Shown here: in pieces, positions 23,801 to 31,321 of the stretch
Position numbering within the stretch: the first letter of the stretch is position 1
Layout of the letters: each line of letters begins with the position of its first letter
Assembly: GCA_019054805.1 (NCBI GenBank)
Contig: JAHQIY010000005.1
Coordinates: 5,129,501-5,193,500, forward strand
Origin: Brachionus manjavacas
Taxonomy: Eukaryota; Rotifera; Eurotatoria; Ploima; Brachionidae
DNA length: 64,000 nt
Reading direction: 5' to 3'
Program-made: the position numbers and the translations under genes
Notes under the pieces: generated by a model
Told to the model about the DNA's origin: nothing
Seen by the model: only the letters and a program-made list of their open reading frames with translations
The model's database searches: none

Positions 23801-26800
23801 TGGACCCAGCCGGTCCAGTCTGCGTGAGTGAGTTAGCAGGTACGTTTGGATGAAACCAGTATACTTAATTGTAGCCCTTGACGAATTTAAACATATGTAT
23901 CATATCTTCCTCTTCCTCTCCTCTCATACAATTTTCGCAGCCTTAATTTTCTTACTCTCTCCTTTTACGTCATATTCCTCAGATGATGTATTGACTTCGT
24001 AGCCCTTCTTTGTACCATTTCTAGACACTTGATATCCTTGCTATTGTAAGGACACCACGCTTGTACAGCATATTCCAAATGTGGTCTTACATAAGTTTTG
24101 TAGAATGAGATTGATTTTGACATCCGTTGATTTAAATGCTTTGTGAATTGAAGCAAGTGCTGTGCTGCCCCTCATTGATCGTCCCACTTAAGATTGGACT
24201 TCATTTGGACTCCGAGATCTCTTTCCAAAAATGATTCATCAAGAATATGCACAATTCCAGATAATGGGTCGCTCATCTTGTTTGACTTGACTAGGTCATC
24301 ATTTTTTTTCTTTTTTTTTATTATCAGCTTACTCACATAACCTTGCATTTATCAAAATTTTAAAGCATTCGCCACCTAGCTGCCCATTCGACCAAAGTCA
24401 TCTTGCAGCATCTTTCTATCAAGATTGTTCTTGATAATTGCTATTAGTTTGCCATTATCGGCGAACAACTTACTCAATTAATTAATTTAATTATTTGATT
24501 ATCTGTACCGAGCTAATGCTCCTTCAGGATGAAAATATATGAAAAAAAACTTAAATAATTCATTTATCATAATATTTTTTTAATTAAATAAAAAACTGGG
24601 TATAATCAGTTAGTATAGTTAGTATGGTCAGACAGTAACTGGGTATAATATAGTCTATTATGCGAAATATTCTTTTTCTCAGGTTCTGTTAATGTTTTTG
24701 TTTTTTTTTTTAAATTAGAATAATCTATCAAAAATTAAATCTCAGTTTCGTTTATTCAAAAGTTATTTTTTAAAATTTGTAAAAATTAATTGTACAGTAG
24801 TTAAATCCATATCGATTATAAAAAATTTATTGAGATTAATTTTTTCATTCCTTTTTGAATTTTTGAATAAAAAGAGCAATTTTTATAAAAAACTTAAATT
24901 TTCGGGACAATCGGGTGAAAATCCGGCTAACCGGGTTAATATGCGGGGCAATCCTACTAAAAAATGAGGCAATTAGGTTAACCGTATAAACCCAATTGCC
25001 CCTCACCCGGTTAACCGATTGGTCTATATGGGTGAGTCAAAATCTTGGGGCAAATTAAGTGATCAGATTTCGAATTTTCTCACCTTAGTTTGCTTAAATT
25101 TAAATTATTTAAAAAATAGGTCACCCGGTTAGGCCATATCACTATAAATGATTTTTTGTTTAATAGTATATTTTTTGGTGAAAAAAAGTATCAAGCCGAA
25201 AAAAATCATGAGTTGACAAAAATTCAATATTTCAAGCAGAAAAAAAGTAACTAACGTTTACTTATCTTGAGTCGAATTATTTCTAATTTGTTAAAATTAA
25301 AATTTATTTTTTTAATATAAGGCTTAGCAGTGTTTTAATCTACTTAAACAGGAACACTTTCTTTGAATAGTAAAAATTAGTAAAAATTAGACGATAGCAA
25401 TAAATATCGTGAAGATTGGTTATGTAAGTTACTATTTTATTTCTTAGAATATTGAATTTTTGACTTCACTGTTCTTATTCGCATAAAAATGTATTAACTT
25501 AATAGTTTTTGAGTTTATTTATTTTTAAAAATAACATAAAACTAAATTTGTTTCTATTTTCAGCATTTTTTTTAAAAATCTTATTGATAAAGGTAAAAAT
25601 TAAGTTGACTTTGAAACAAAAGTTATTAGATAGATCAACAAAAATTTCTATCTTAAAAAAATATTTTCCAAAAAATTTGTAAAAATTTAAATTGACAATT
25701 CCATAGAAAATTTTTCTTGTGTGTCTAAATTCAAATTTGAATACTATTTACCAGTTTTCCGAAAACGTTTATTATAAGAATTTTCAAAAATAACCACATA
25801 AAAAATCAATTAAATTTTTTTTCAAAAAGAAGTTTAGGTAATTTGAACTATGTCCGAGTGTGGCACGATAATTCTGGTGAGGGAAATAAAGCGTCATGGT
25901 ACTTAAAATTTATTCTAATTCGGGATTTACAAACGGACAAAAAGTATTACTTCATGTGTCAAAATTGGTTAGCAGTAGAAAAAGATGATGGTGCTATAGA
26001 CCGAATACTACCAGTCATCTACGATCTAAAGAGCACTAATCTCAAAACTTTGATTGATCTACAAACAAAACAAGACATCGCCGACGATCACATTTGGTTT
26101 TCGATATTTACCAGACCGGTCCAGAGTTCCTTCTCCCGTGTCGAGAGAATAACATGTTGTTTTGTACTTCTTTTTGTTACAATGTTCATAAATATACTAT
26201 ACTATGAAAAAGAAAGTACATTTTCCATTAATACTTTTCAAATTGGATACTTTTTGCTTTCAACAGAACAATTAGCCACAGGTTTAATATCTAGCGTGTT
26301 AATTTTTGTACCAAATTTGGTGTTGGTTGAGATGTTTCGAAGAAGTAAGAGAAGAACACCAAAGTATAGAGAAGTTACCAAGCAATTAAGAAGATCACTA
26401 ATGTCCAAAAAAATCGTAATCGGAAAACTGTAAAAATAAATAATTTATTAATTTGTTTATTTTAATTTTAATTAATTTAAAAAGAGATAGGACCGAGAAA
26501 TTGTCGATTGAGAATGATAGCAAAAAGTCAAAGTTAAAATTTGGGCTCAAATTTCCTTGGTGGTTTAAAATAATTGGATTTGTGATATCATTTTTGCTAA
26601 TTGGTGTATCCATTTTCTTCATTATTGTAAAAGGAATTGAGTTTGGTAATGAAAAAGTTGGCAAATGGCTTTCTTCTTTGATAATTTCAGTGATGGCATC
26701 GATTTTTCTTACTCAACCAGCTAAAGTGATTCTTTTAGGAGTTTTTTGCGTATTAATCTTTCGAAAGCCTAAAAATTATGACGAGAATGAGGATGAAGAT

Positions 26801-29800
26801 AAAATAAAACTGGAAAATGAACCATCAGATGGTTTAGACTTATTCAAAGAAAAAAATGTCCCGTTGATGAAAAGTGATAAAGATTTGGATCAAATTGAAT
26901 TGCTAGAAGCCAGAAAAGATCGTTTGAGACAATTAAAATTTAAGATTATCATTAGAGAACTATTGACTCATTTGGTTTTTTTGAGTTTAATTTACATGTG
27001 TGCATTTGCTTATAAAGATAATTTTTCGTTTCGTTATCAAAAAGCGGTGAGAAATTTATTTTTAGATGAAAAGTTTAGATCAATGGCGAACACTGAACAA
27101 TTTTGGACTTGGACTAGAGAAAGACTTTCAATCGGGTTGAGAGCCCAGCCTTGGTATAATGGAGATCAACCATATGGTTTTGCAGGATTTGTTAATGATT
27201 TCAATTCAAGATTGATTGGTTACGGAATTTTGAGGCAGCTTCGTGTGAAAGAAGGTAAGAAAATAAAAAAAAAAAATTTTAAATTTTTTTTTCAATTTAA
27301 ATTGAACAAATATGTTAACTTTAATGAATTCAAGTCTTGGAAATAAAACATATAAATACTTTTCATTCAAATCTATTTGATTTCAGGTAGAGAGGTGAAT
27401 CATAACTTGCGATAAAAAACAGAATTGCAAGAAAATAAAAGATATCTATTTTTTTTTCTTTATTATTATTATTATTATTATTATTTTATTTCAATGAACG
27501 CCTTTAAGGCGATGTAAAAAAAATTAAAAATTAAAATTGTTTCTGTTATTTTTTCATCTTAATTATTTACACTATAACTAGAATTCAGCTGACTCAATGA
27601 CTTCTATTTTACTTTTTTTAAACATCTTATCAATGAAATTCACAATGCCAACAAAAAAGGATTAATTTTTATACTGACTATCTTTGAATTAAAAAACAAT
27701 TATAATTAATTAAAAAAATTATGGTTTTGATACAATATTATTTCTATAAATCATTTAATTGAGAGAAGATCACCAATATCACTTATTAATTTATTATTTA
27801 GGATTTTCTTAATTTCTTATGAAGTAACTCTTAAAGATTTGGGCAGCATCTATTGACTCTACATAGTCAGAGGTCCTTACTCCTCCTCCTGAATTTAAAT
27901 GGTTATTTTAACAATAAACGCAACTAAAGCTTATGTTTTTTAAGGTTTATAGAGACATGTGGTTCACAATATACAAAACCTAAAACAAATATTTTATTTC
28001 ATAAAGAAAAAATAACAAAAACTAATAACTAACAAAATGTTTAAAAATGTTTTGTAAAGTATTGAATTTTTTTAAGAAAATCACTTTTATAATATAATAA
28101 AGAAAAAATATATTCAACAAAATTTTTTTAAAAATTTAAAAAAACAAATTTTAGTTAATTTATCAAATAAAGCATCTTCTGCATTCGGCTAACATGAATG
28201 ATATTTTTTTTCCATTCAAAAAATTTTGCGTATTTTTATTATTTTTGAATATATTTTTCTTATATTATATTTTTCGATGAAAAAGTTTCTAATAATGAAC
28301 GCAATTTTATTCAAAAAAATGGTTTCCATTTTCTGGATAATGTTTCAAGCTTTAAGTTTACCGATATATAATGCTTTATTATTAATAAAAAAAATTGAAA
28401 ATTATACCTTCATTTTGATTTTTTTATCAAATCCAAAGAAATAATTTTTTAAAAATTTATCCAATTTTATTCACTATCAATTAGTACTGTTTATTAAAAC
28501 AAAATTGACATTTATTAAATATTTTCTATAAAAATAAAATATTTTGAACAATTGTGAAATTAATAAATTTGAAGAAAACAAGCTTAAATAAGCGTAATAT
28601 TTTCTTACTAAAAAAATTTTAAAAAAGTCATATTTATATAAATTGAAGCAATATTAGTCAAAACAATTAGAAATTTCAATACTGAAATTGATCAAAAGAT
28701 GTCAAAATGTTTTCATGAGAACTGCAATGGCCATAAACCTCAAAGCGCCTTTTCGTACTGTTATACTACTCTCCAAATCTAACCTTTTGTATTAAAAAAA
28801 AAACAATTTTTTTTTTAATTTTAATAATTATTTGAATAGTCATTTCTTATAAATTAATGTTTCATTATTAAATCATATTATTGCTCTGTTTAATTCACAA
28901 AAAAATTAAATAAGATTGCTATTTCGTTTAAAAAGTTGGAATGAATCAAAAAATAACTCTAAAAAGAAATTAGATAAATTTTTTTTTGACTGCAAAAAAA
29001 AAACTAAATAATTAAAACAATTTATTAATAAACTCGTTGAAGTTACCATAGCGAAGCCCTCGTGTCTTGCTCTACGGGAAACCCTGTTGTGGCATATTAT
29101 TATTATTATTATTATTAATGAAGCTATATAAATATAATTTTTCAGGCTTTTTCCTTTTTGGAAAAATGTTATACTTGATTTGGTGATTATTGTCGGGGTT
29201 CCAATTAGTTTAGTTTTTATTTTTTTTATTGTTTTTTATTTTTTCTAACAATTTAATTTAAAAAAAATTATATTTAAGATACTTGCATTTTGAAAAAGAA
29301 TGTGAAGGATTCAATTAATTTTTGTGAAAAAGATTACAGTATCTTTAGTGAAGAAAATAGAGACTTTGGACTCGGATGGTCAAAAAATTTTTCAAATTTT
29401 ACTCCAACAACAGAAACAAAGCGTGTTTTTGATGCTTTCAAATATACAAACTCAGAAATTCTTGAAAGTCATCCATATTTTGGGGTATACAACACATATT
29501 CTGGAGGTGGATATGTCTACGAATTAAGAGGCTCATTGCAACAAATGAATGACAATCTTTCTCTTTTACAAAACATGTCTTGGGTAGATCGAAAAACCAG
29601 AGCAGTGTTTGTCGAATTTACACTATTTAATCCTAATATACAGCTTTTGTGCGTAAGCACTATATTAATAGAATTTCTGCCTACGGGAAATTTGGTCAAG
29701 TCGGCTCGCATGGAACCAGTTAATTTATTCAATGATTTTGAAAAATTGTTTTCTTATCGGACACTGGTTAAATTTTTTTATTTTCTTATGGTGATGTTTT

Positions 29801-30762
29801 TTTTAATCAAGGAAATAATTTTGATATTTCGAAAAGGTTTTGCTTACTTTAAAAATCCTTGGAGCTATGTAGAAATATGTATTCAATTTTTTTCATGGCT
29901 TTGCTTAGGAGTTTACATTCATCGATATTTGTTGTACAATAGGATTTTTGAATTTTTCAATAAAACATCCGGATTCGGCTACATCAGACTACAAAATTTA
30001 ACTTATTGGAATGATATTTTCACAATGAGCATATCAGTTTGTGTAGCATTGACCACATTTAAATTTGTCAAGCTTCTACGCTTCAGTCCGCGACTATCTC
30101 TGCTCGCAGCTACAATAAAATGCGCCACAGACGAGCTCATAAGCTTTGGAATTTTATTCCTAATAGTTTGGCTATCGATGGTACAAGTATTTTATTTGTA
30201 TTTTTTTGACAAAATGATAGGCTTTTCGACCATGGTAAGATCAATGGAAACGTGTTTTCAAATTATGCTGGGAAAATTTCAAGTAGATCCATTGATGAAA
30301 GCTCACAAAATTCTGGGACCAGTGTTTTTTATTTTCTATAATTTCACAATAGTATTTATTTATATGAATCTTTTAATTTCAATAGTAAATGAGACCTTTA
30401 TGATGGTGAAAAGGGACGCTGAGCATCATTTTTATAAATACGATTTTCTCAATTATTTAATTAGAAAATTTGGTTTTGTCAAAGGAATTTTTAGAAAAAA
30501 TAATAAGATATCGCTTGAGATGTGTCAAGTGCAAGCCAGCTCCTTTCAAGATAATGTAACTCTATTTCCCAAAAAATCCAGCCAACTTATTGACTTGGTT
30601 GGTGAGCTTTATGGTGAACAGCTGATCATTGACTACATTTATCAAAGTCAGATTGATAGACTGAGAAAAAATAAATCTATAAATGTCAAAAAACCTTCAA
30701 ATATTACTCTAGCTAATAAAGTAAGACAAGCTTCTAGAAATATAGTTTTAAATGAGAAATAG
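2724..30762 (+). CDS. Polycystin-1-like receptor-channel A (WSC-PKD-REJ-GPS-PLAT-polycystin)
   Basis: Membrane receptor-channel of the polycystin-1 family. Relatives act as mechano- or chemosensory receptors in cilia or sperm, pairing with PKD2-type channel subunits. I built 20 exons: 2724-2802, 2860-3155, 3203-3427, 5134-5314, 5362-5540, 5594-7649, 9449-9637, 9690-9907, 9959-10118, 14594-14736, 16846-18071, 18133-18350, 19111-19889, 19960-20136, 20213-20453, 21319-21695, 21746-22851, 25833-26429, 26485-27254, 29279-30762. All junctions are GT-AG and phase-compatible. They sum to 10701 bases, an unbroken frame of 3566 aa. Order: signal peptide, WSC (about 27-125), unknown region, about seven PKD-like repeats (about 370-1150), REJ region (about 1190-1990), GAIN/GPS with H2484-L-T, TM1, PLAT (from about 2561), then ten more TM segments with the polycystin extracellular domain and pore. 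No LRR or C-type lectin is seen. The least certain point is exon 13 (see 19384-19456). The ORF is open throughout, so it is probably functional. A PKD1L or PKDREJ assignment would need a tree. Confidence 0.9.
2860..3155 (+). CDS. Gene A exon 2: WSC domain
   Basis: Decodes to FIGCFKSKVFDHEF, then IECQKGCYLMGFELASIEKN, CFCKKG, CQSYVCQGDSNYYCGSDTS and ILVYS. The spacing of eight cysteines, the opening (Y/F)xGCF, the central CxC and the terminal CxGxxxxxCG...VY fit the WSC (putative carbohydrate-binding) domain, which is also found in vertebrate polycystin-1. The acceptor is TTAAG|GA after an oligo-A run; the donor is CAA|GTAAGC at phase 0. Confidence 0.88.
3428..5133. other. Gene A intron 3 (1.7 kb)
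   Basis: AT-rich intron. On the minus strand, 3799-4014 decodes to FVKTCSVSTFRSFLKHIL, which faintly resembles the extreme C-terminus of CR1/Rex reverse transcriptases (xVxAxSVxxFKxxLxxxL). That is too weak to call as an element. GTTCGCCAGTTT-type words occur here and at 5380, probably by chance. Nothing else is supported. Confidence 0.5.
5594..7649 (+). CDS. Gene A exon 6: PKD-type repeats of the ectodomain
   Basis: One 2 kb exon, about aa 321-1005. It holds successive beta-sandwich repeats in which the usual PKD cores are visible: IDYQWSINSNLTDS, YTCVTNFGDS, VKVEFFFGNEKSSEPS, ATVKFWPGD and VNITWNFENM. Several are followed by the PKD ending (Y..Y..PG.Y.V.V...N), for example YTYTHPEPGDYIVRVKVSN. 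I count about six repeats in this exon. Starts at ATG 5594 only by chance of splicing (acceptor TTTTTTAG|ATGG). In gene B the corresponding region is fused with the preceding exon. Confidence 0.85.
8285..8339 (-). repeat. (ATT)n-tailed 3' end of a small retroelement
   Basis: TTTTTTTACATCACCCTCGC is followed by GGTTATTACTG and a run of ATT units. The same layout, a TTTTTTTACATC start and an (ATT)n end, recurs at 27463-27521, which suggests the microsatellite-tailed 3' end of a non-LTR element. The orientation is uncertain. Confidence 0.4.
8389..8680 (-). pseudogene. Possible hAT transposase C-terminal fragment
   Basis: The minus strand decodes to LATIRDKNQLSGNIF, DLDI, a stop, then QISSLGELCRFVYAVTTSSI with PSENCLVQNRKSNR. 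The sequence (L)sxLxxL(A)...TSSIPSE.....R resembles the hAT dimerisation region, in which a PSERVFS core is conserved; here ERVFS is degraded to ENCLV. It has stops and no TIRs that I could pair, so it is a decayed remnant at best. Confidence 0.45.
10610..10928. mobile_element. hAT-type MITE 1, complete with 8 bp target duplication
   Basis: The 319 bp element begins CAGAGTTGGTCAAAAGTCAA and ends with the exact reverse complement (a 21 bp perfect TIR). It is flanked on both sides by the direct repeat GAAAAATT (10602-10609 and 10929-10936). CAG ends and an 8 bp target duplication are hallmarks of hAT transposons. The interior repeats GACTTTGA words and has no long ORF, so it is non-autonomous. 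It sits in intron 9 of gene A. Confidence 0.92.
12000..12274 (-). other. Unassigned reading frame, probably transposon-derived
   Basis: The minus strand opens with ATG at 12274 and gives MNFNENKKANEIIRWLIKNP followed by KKRKNPSCSWSKH. Shifted one frame, it continues EKIQVAPGQSINEQNHELKV and ends near NRKPGRPR, an AT-hook-like motif. The frameshift and the location beside an RT pseudogene suggest a transposon-encoded protein. I do not recognise the family. Confidence 0.3.
12310..13640 (-). pseudogene. Jockey-type non-LTR reverse transcriptase pseudogene (copy 3)
   Basis: Minus strand, N to C: IKRLKNEEALGPDQIHNVT (about 13550-13600, the LKNxKAxGPDxI opening of RVT_1). After a broken stretch comes an open block, 13342-13019, with QSGFRKHRRTSDNLFFLIQK, LLFDISKAFYRVWHEG (motif A; the catalytic Asp is kept, the second D is Y) and AGVPQG. 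A stop follows, then VISPLLFSINI up to 12983. After a 312 bp insert, IPKRNKTNNEYSLLFADDLV (motif C, FADD) continues to about 12330. Stops and frameshifts make it dead. FRKHRRTS is shared with the fragment at 47640-47770, so both belong to one family. Confidence 0.85.
12660..12993 (+). mobile_element. Retroposed 312 bp insertion with 11 bp target duplication inside the RT pseudogene
   Basis: The direct repeat ATTTATATTTA occurs at 12660-12670 and 12983-12993 and brackets 12671-12982. On the plus strand the insert ends ATTAAATAAAAAAAAA, a poly(A) tail preceded by an AATAAA word. The interrupted RT resumes in the expected order (SPLLFSI before, NDIP-like and FADD after). The insert contains a GC-richer core at about 12893-12955 (CATGCAGGCTGAAAAGAGGG onward) unlike the rest. 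It could be a SINE or a processed RNA copy; I do not recognise its source. Confidence 0.75.
13672..13945 (+). repeat. CCGGGTGA-rich dispersed repeat, copy 1
   Basis: Contains GCCTAACCGGGTGACCTATT (13704 onward) followed by variants of AACC-GGGTGA and TCACC-GAATTA-type words through 13930. The same opening occurs in inverted orientation at 25113-25139 and the internal layout is similar there, so this is one dispersed repeat with two copies in the window. No ORF is present. I could not pair ends or find a target duplication, so the class is unknown. Confidence 0.6.
14452..14510. mobile_element. hAT-type element, end fragment
   Basis: GTGACTTAAATTTAAAATTG followed by TGACTTATAAACAAGTCT matches the right end of the hAT element at 57795-58092, which ends GTGACTTATAAGCAAGTCTG. 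The last base differs and no left end is present, so it is a truncated remnant. Confidence 0.6.
15064..15292. mobile_element. Tc1/mariner-type MITE, 229 bp
   Basis: The left end CAGTGGTGCTATGATAAGTG and the right end, read inverted, TAGTGCTGCTATGATAAGTG, match for over 30 bases (continuing GATTTTTG-TTTTT) with few changes. TA dinucleotides flank both sides (15062-15063 and 15293-15294), as expected for the TA target of Tc1/mariner. The interior has TTACG-rich words and no ORF. A related single end, CAGTGGTGCTACGATTAGAG, lies at about 59962. Confidence 0.82.
15650..16300 (+). mobile_element. DNA transposon remnant with TTAA-flanked inverted ends and acidic ORF, copy 1
   Basis: The left end ACGTTAAGGTCCAAGAGGGG and, inverted, the right end ACGTTAAGGACCAAAGGGG meet the flanks at TTAA, the target of piggyBac-like elements. 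Inside, 15793-15987 decodes to MSRR-stop-AALQALELLRNADDTQ and a long Asp/Glu run (DDDDNDYEDNDDFDND), ending EDSDN-stop. A second copy lies inverted at 41480-41845. The acidic N-terminus suits a piggyBac-type transposase, but no catalytic domain is left, so the class is inference. Confidence 0.6.
16846..18071 (+). CDS. Gene A exon 11: first part of the REJ region
   Basis: Encodes about aa 1243-1651. Seen: GEPSCSLITQDINGF, EKYQVAESRIWIFTLLLEQT, NIDCNRPQVEIENRSSFFY and SKSLPYGLYKFVYKVKM, each with a clear counterpart in gene B exon 8 (AEPSCASIILTDTN, SLPCAPPLLSIEDRAEFFF, NTLSYGLYKFVFFVRM). The SxxLPYGxYxFxxxVxM motif is characteristic of the receptor-for-egg-jelly (REJ) module of polycystin-1 proteins. 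Acceptor TTTCAG|GAA at phase 0, donor AAG|GTGAAA at phase 2. Confidence 0.85.
18351..19110. other. Gene A intron 12 (760 bp) with a pogo-type terminal repeat
   Basis: At 18466, CAGTAGAACCTTGAAATAAC continues into GAAAG...TTCGTTGTTTCGGAATTCGATAAATC and is preceded by TA. This is the form of the terminal inverted repeat of pogo/Tigger elements (CAGTAGAACCTCGATATAACG-like), known from the family. I find no matching right end in the intron, so it is a solo or truncated end. The remainder is AT-rich. Confidence 0.55.
19111..19889 (+). CDS. Gene A exon 13: end of the REJ region
   Basis: Carries the conserved REJ ending CGISPLSGFSGSTIFTIECQ followed by DWYDSDGFVDKYEFY, whose counterpart in gene B is CTVSPTEGLAMTTFFKIICT-GWQDLDGKIVRYEYY. 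Gene B has a 57 bp intron just after this point. Here 19384-19456 looks like an intron (G|GTAATTTT ... CCCAG|G, 73 bp), but removing it breaks the frame, whereas reading through stays open. I kept one exon, which adds about 14 extra residues relative to gene B. Confidence 0.7.
20454..21318. other. Gene A intron 15 (865 bp)
   Basis: AT-rich sequence between the NFWSNP and NNDQTEISDQ coding parts. No repeat end, ORF or RNA gene is visible. Confidence 0.6.
21746..22851 (+). CDS. Gene A exon 17: GAIN end, GPS, TM1 and start of PLAT
   Basis: Encodes about aa 2249-2617. The GPS reads CYYLDDETGWWTSHGIEV, then YTHCMTKHLTEFAGG, with the cleavage tripeptide H2484-L-T preserved. Only two of the usual four GPS cysteines remain. 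TM1 follows (NPVIYTTVIVLTCVYLLFVI), then the PLAT start YEVIVFSGSRTYAETDSRVT and FRRGGVDSFILSTS. The donor is CCCA|GTAAGT, phase 2. It joins 25833, where a T completes His, giving STSH-LGNLNYVRVW, matching gene B EHPLGALNYLRIW minus one residue. Confidence 0.85.
23560..24480 (-). pseudogene. CR1/Rex-type non-LTR reverse transcriptase, C-terminal fragment
   Basis: The minus strand gives LFADNGKLIAIIKNNLDRKM (motif C with FADD changed to FADN), GRMGS-stop-VANALKF, LERDLGVQMKSNLKWDDQ, then the open block FYKTYVRPHLEYAVQAWCPY with KDIKCLEMVQRRATKSIHHL and, frame-shifted, FVTNRVVKGWNKLPRQNCES and TVNGFKIKFNKAQTI-stop. This order is that of CR1/Rex RTs, whose signature YKTLVRPHLEYAVQxWSP is nearly intact. 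The 3' side ends in a run of ATT units (about 23565-23590 on plus), the expected microsatellite tail. Multiple stops: dead. Confidence 0.88.
24506..24535 (+). repeat. Retroelement tail shared with 47776-47805
   Basis: ACCGAGCTAATGCTCCTTCA followed by GGATGAAAAT and an A-rich run. At about 47778 the sequence ACCGAGCTAGGGCTCCTTCA with GAATAAAATAAAAT recurs. The conserved hairpin-like core followed by A-rich DNA suggests the 3' end of one non-LTR family. Confidence 0.5.
24898..25150 (-). repeat. CCGGGTGA-rich dispersed repeat, copy 2
   Basis: The inverted counterpart of 13672-13945. Read on minus it starts GGCCTAACCGGGTGACCTAT at about 25137 and continues with ACTCACCCATATAGACCAAT and CGGTTAACCGGGTGAGGGGC. 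It is dense in short inverted words (GGTTAACC, CCGGTTAACC), so it could fold extensively. Unknown class. Confidence 0.6.
25833..27254 (+). CDS. Gene A exons 18-19: end of PLAT and TM2-TM6
   Basis: Exons 25833-26429 and 26485-27254 (55 bp intron, phase 2). Seen: VWHDNSGEGNKASWYLKFIL and WLAVEKDDGAIDRILPV, the typical PLAT end of polycystin-1 proteins. Hydrophobic segments follow: CCFVLLFVTMFINILYY, LATGLISSVLIFVPNLVLVE, FKIIGFVISFLLIGVSIFFI, LIISVMASIFLTQPAKVILL and THLVFLSLIYMCAFAY. It then starts the polycystin extracellular domain (PWYNGDQPYGFAGFVNDFNS, RLIGYGILRQLRV). Charged cytoplasmic loops rich in D/E/K separate TM5 and TM6. Confidence 0.85.
27255..29278. other. Gene A intron 19 (2 kb)
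   Basis: Not present in gene B. It holds an (ATT)n-tailed hairpin repeat at 27463-27521 and, at 29041-29130, a GC-richer fragment (AGCGAAGCCCTCGTGTCTTG ... CCCTGTTGTGGC) that runs into (ATT)n, probably another retroelement 3' end. The rest is AT-rich and carries no gene that I can support. Confidence 0.55.
27463..27521 (-). repeat. Hairpin plus (ATT)n repeat, retroelement 3' end
   Basis: A run of ATT units is followed by TTTCAATGAACGCCTTTAAG and GCGATGTAAAAAAA. Read on minus this is TTTTTACATCGCCTTAAAGG-CG, a small hairpin (CGCC-TTAAA-GGCG), then AATAAAATAATAAT. A similar hairpin plus tail occurs at 38147-38186 (CTCCTTAAAGGAG then AATAAATAAATAAA), so this looks like the stem and microsatellite tail used by a non-LTR family. 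Confidence 0.5.
29279..30762 (+). CDS. Gene A exon 20: polycystin channel module and stop
   Basis: Encodes about aa 3073-3566 and ends at TAG 30760-30762. It completes the polycystin extracellular domain (YSGGGYVYELRGS, WVDRKTRAVFVEFTLFNPNI) and TM7-TM11: FFYFLMVMFFLIKEIILIF, YVEICIQFFSWLCLGVYIH, SISVCVALTTFKFVKLLRFS, SFGILFLIVWLSMVQVFYLY and NFTIVFIYMNLLISIVNETF. The pore-helix region is FSTMVRSMETCFQIMLGKFQ, with LGK where PKD2 channels have LGD. There is no obvious C-terminal coiled coil. A polyadenylation-type AATAAA lies at 30859-30864. Confidence 0.88.
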
Positions 30763-31260
30763 AAATTAATTGTTGTGTAAAAGCTTTCTTAACAATTCTA
30801 TCGGAGCGATAAATTGATGAGTGCTTTTTTTTTTAATTAATTTTTTATAAATTTATAAAATAAATAGCATTTAAAAAAAGCAATTTTTTTTAATTACACA
30901 TTAGTTTAAATATTGGAAAATGGTTATTCAAATTAACTAAAATATAAAAAATTTATAAGCTTGTCAGTTAAATTTATTTGAAATTTTGTGTCTCACGGCT
31001 AAATGTTTCAGTAAAAAAAAAATAAGGAAAAATCAATTTAAAAAAAGGTTGCATGATTTTCCCAATAAACTACAAAATGTCTAAAATACCATGTATTTTT
31101 CTATTTTTTGACTAAAATTGTCAAAAAACAAGTATTTTATTATTGCCAGAAAAAATATCGGAAAATAAAAAGCATTAATTTAAATTCGATTTTACATTTA
31201 TTCTTTACCTATAAATTGTTAAAAATTTTTCTTAAAACTACTAAATTTTAAAGGAAAAAT
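30763..31260. other. Intergenic spacer between genes A and B
   Basis: Only 498 bp separate the stop of A from the ATG of B. It contains AATAAA at 30859-30864, probably the poly(A) signal of A. The promoter of B must lie here or overlap the end of A. No distinct promoter element is visible in the AT-rich background. Confidence 0.6.
30859..30864 (+). terminator. Likely polyadenylation signal of gene A
   Basis: AATAAA about 100 bp after the stop codon at 30762. In such AT-rich DNA the hexamer is common, so this is position-based inference. Confidence 0.45.
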
Positions 31261-31321
31261 ATGGAATTTTTTTTTAAATTCTGTTTACTGATGATCATTG
31301 CAATTGGTGTCAATTGCCAAG
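31261..31321 (+). CDS. Gene B exon 1: start codon and signal peptide
   Basis: ATG at 31261 opens MEFFFKFCLLMIIAIGVNCQ, a clear hydrophobic secretory signal with a small/polar end. The exon ends CAAG|GTATTT at phase 1 and joins 32413, giving CQ-E-YYGCYKF, the WSC start. A possible extra exon at 31398-31435 fits the acceptor but leaves phase 0, which does not fit the WSC exon, so I left it out. Confidence 0.8.

Larger units (their letters stand above)
22852..25832. other. Gene A intron 17 (3 kb), inside the PLAT domain
   Basis: Not present in gene B. It holds a CR1-type reverse transcriptase fragment (23560-24480, minus), a shared retroelement tail (about 24506-24535) and the second CCGGGTGA-type repeat (about 24898-25150). 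From 25150 to 25832 and from 22860 to 23400 I see only AT-rich sequence. Confidence 0.65.

Noticed and set aside
27460..27485. CRISPR-like or satellite array at the ATT runs
   Set aside because: Simple microsatellite without spacers, and the genome is clearly eukaryotic.
28226..28444. Open reading frame of 72 codons in gene A intron 19
   Set aside because: F/I/L/K-rich composition expected from translated AT-rich DNA, with no recognisable motif.
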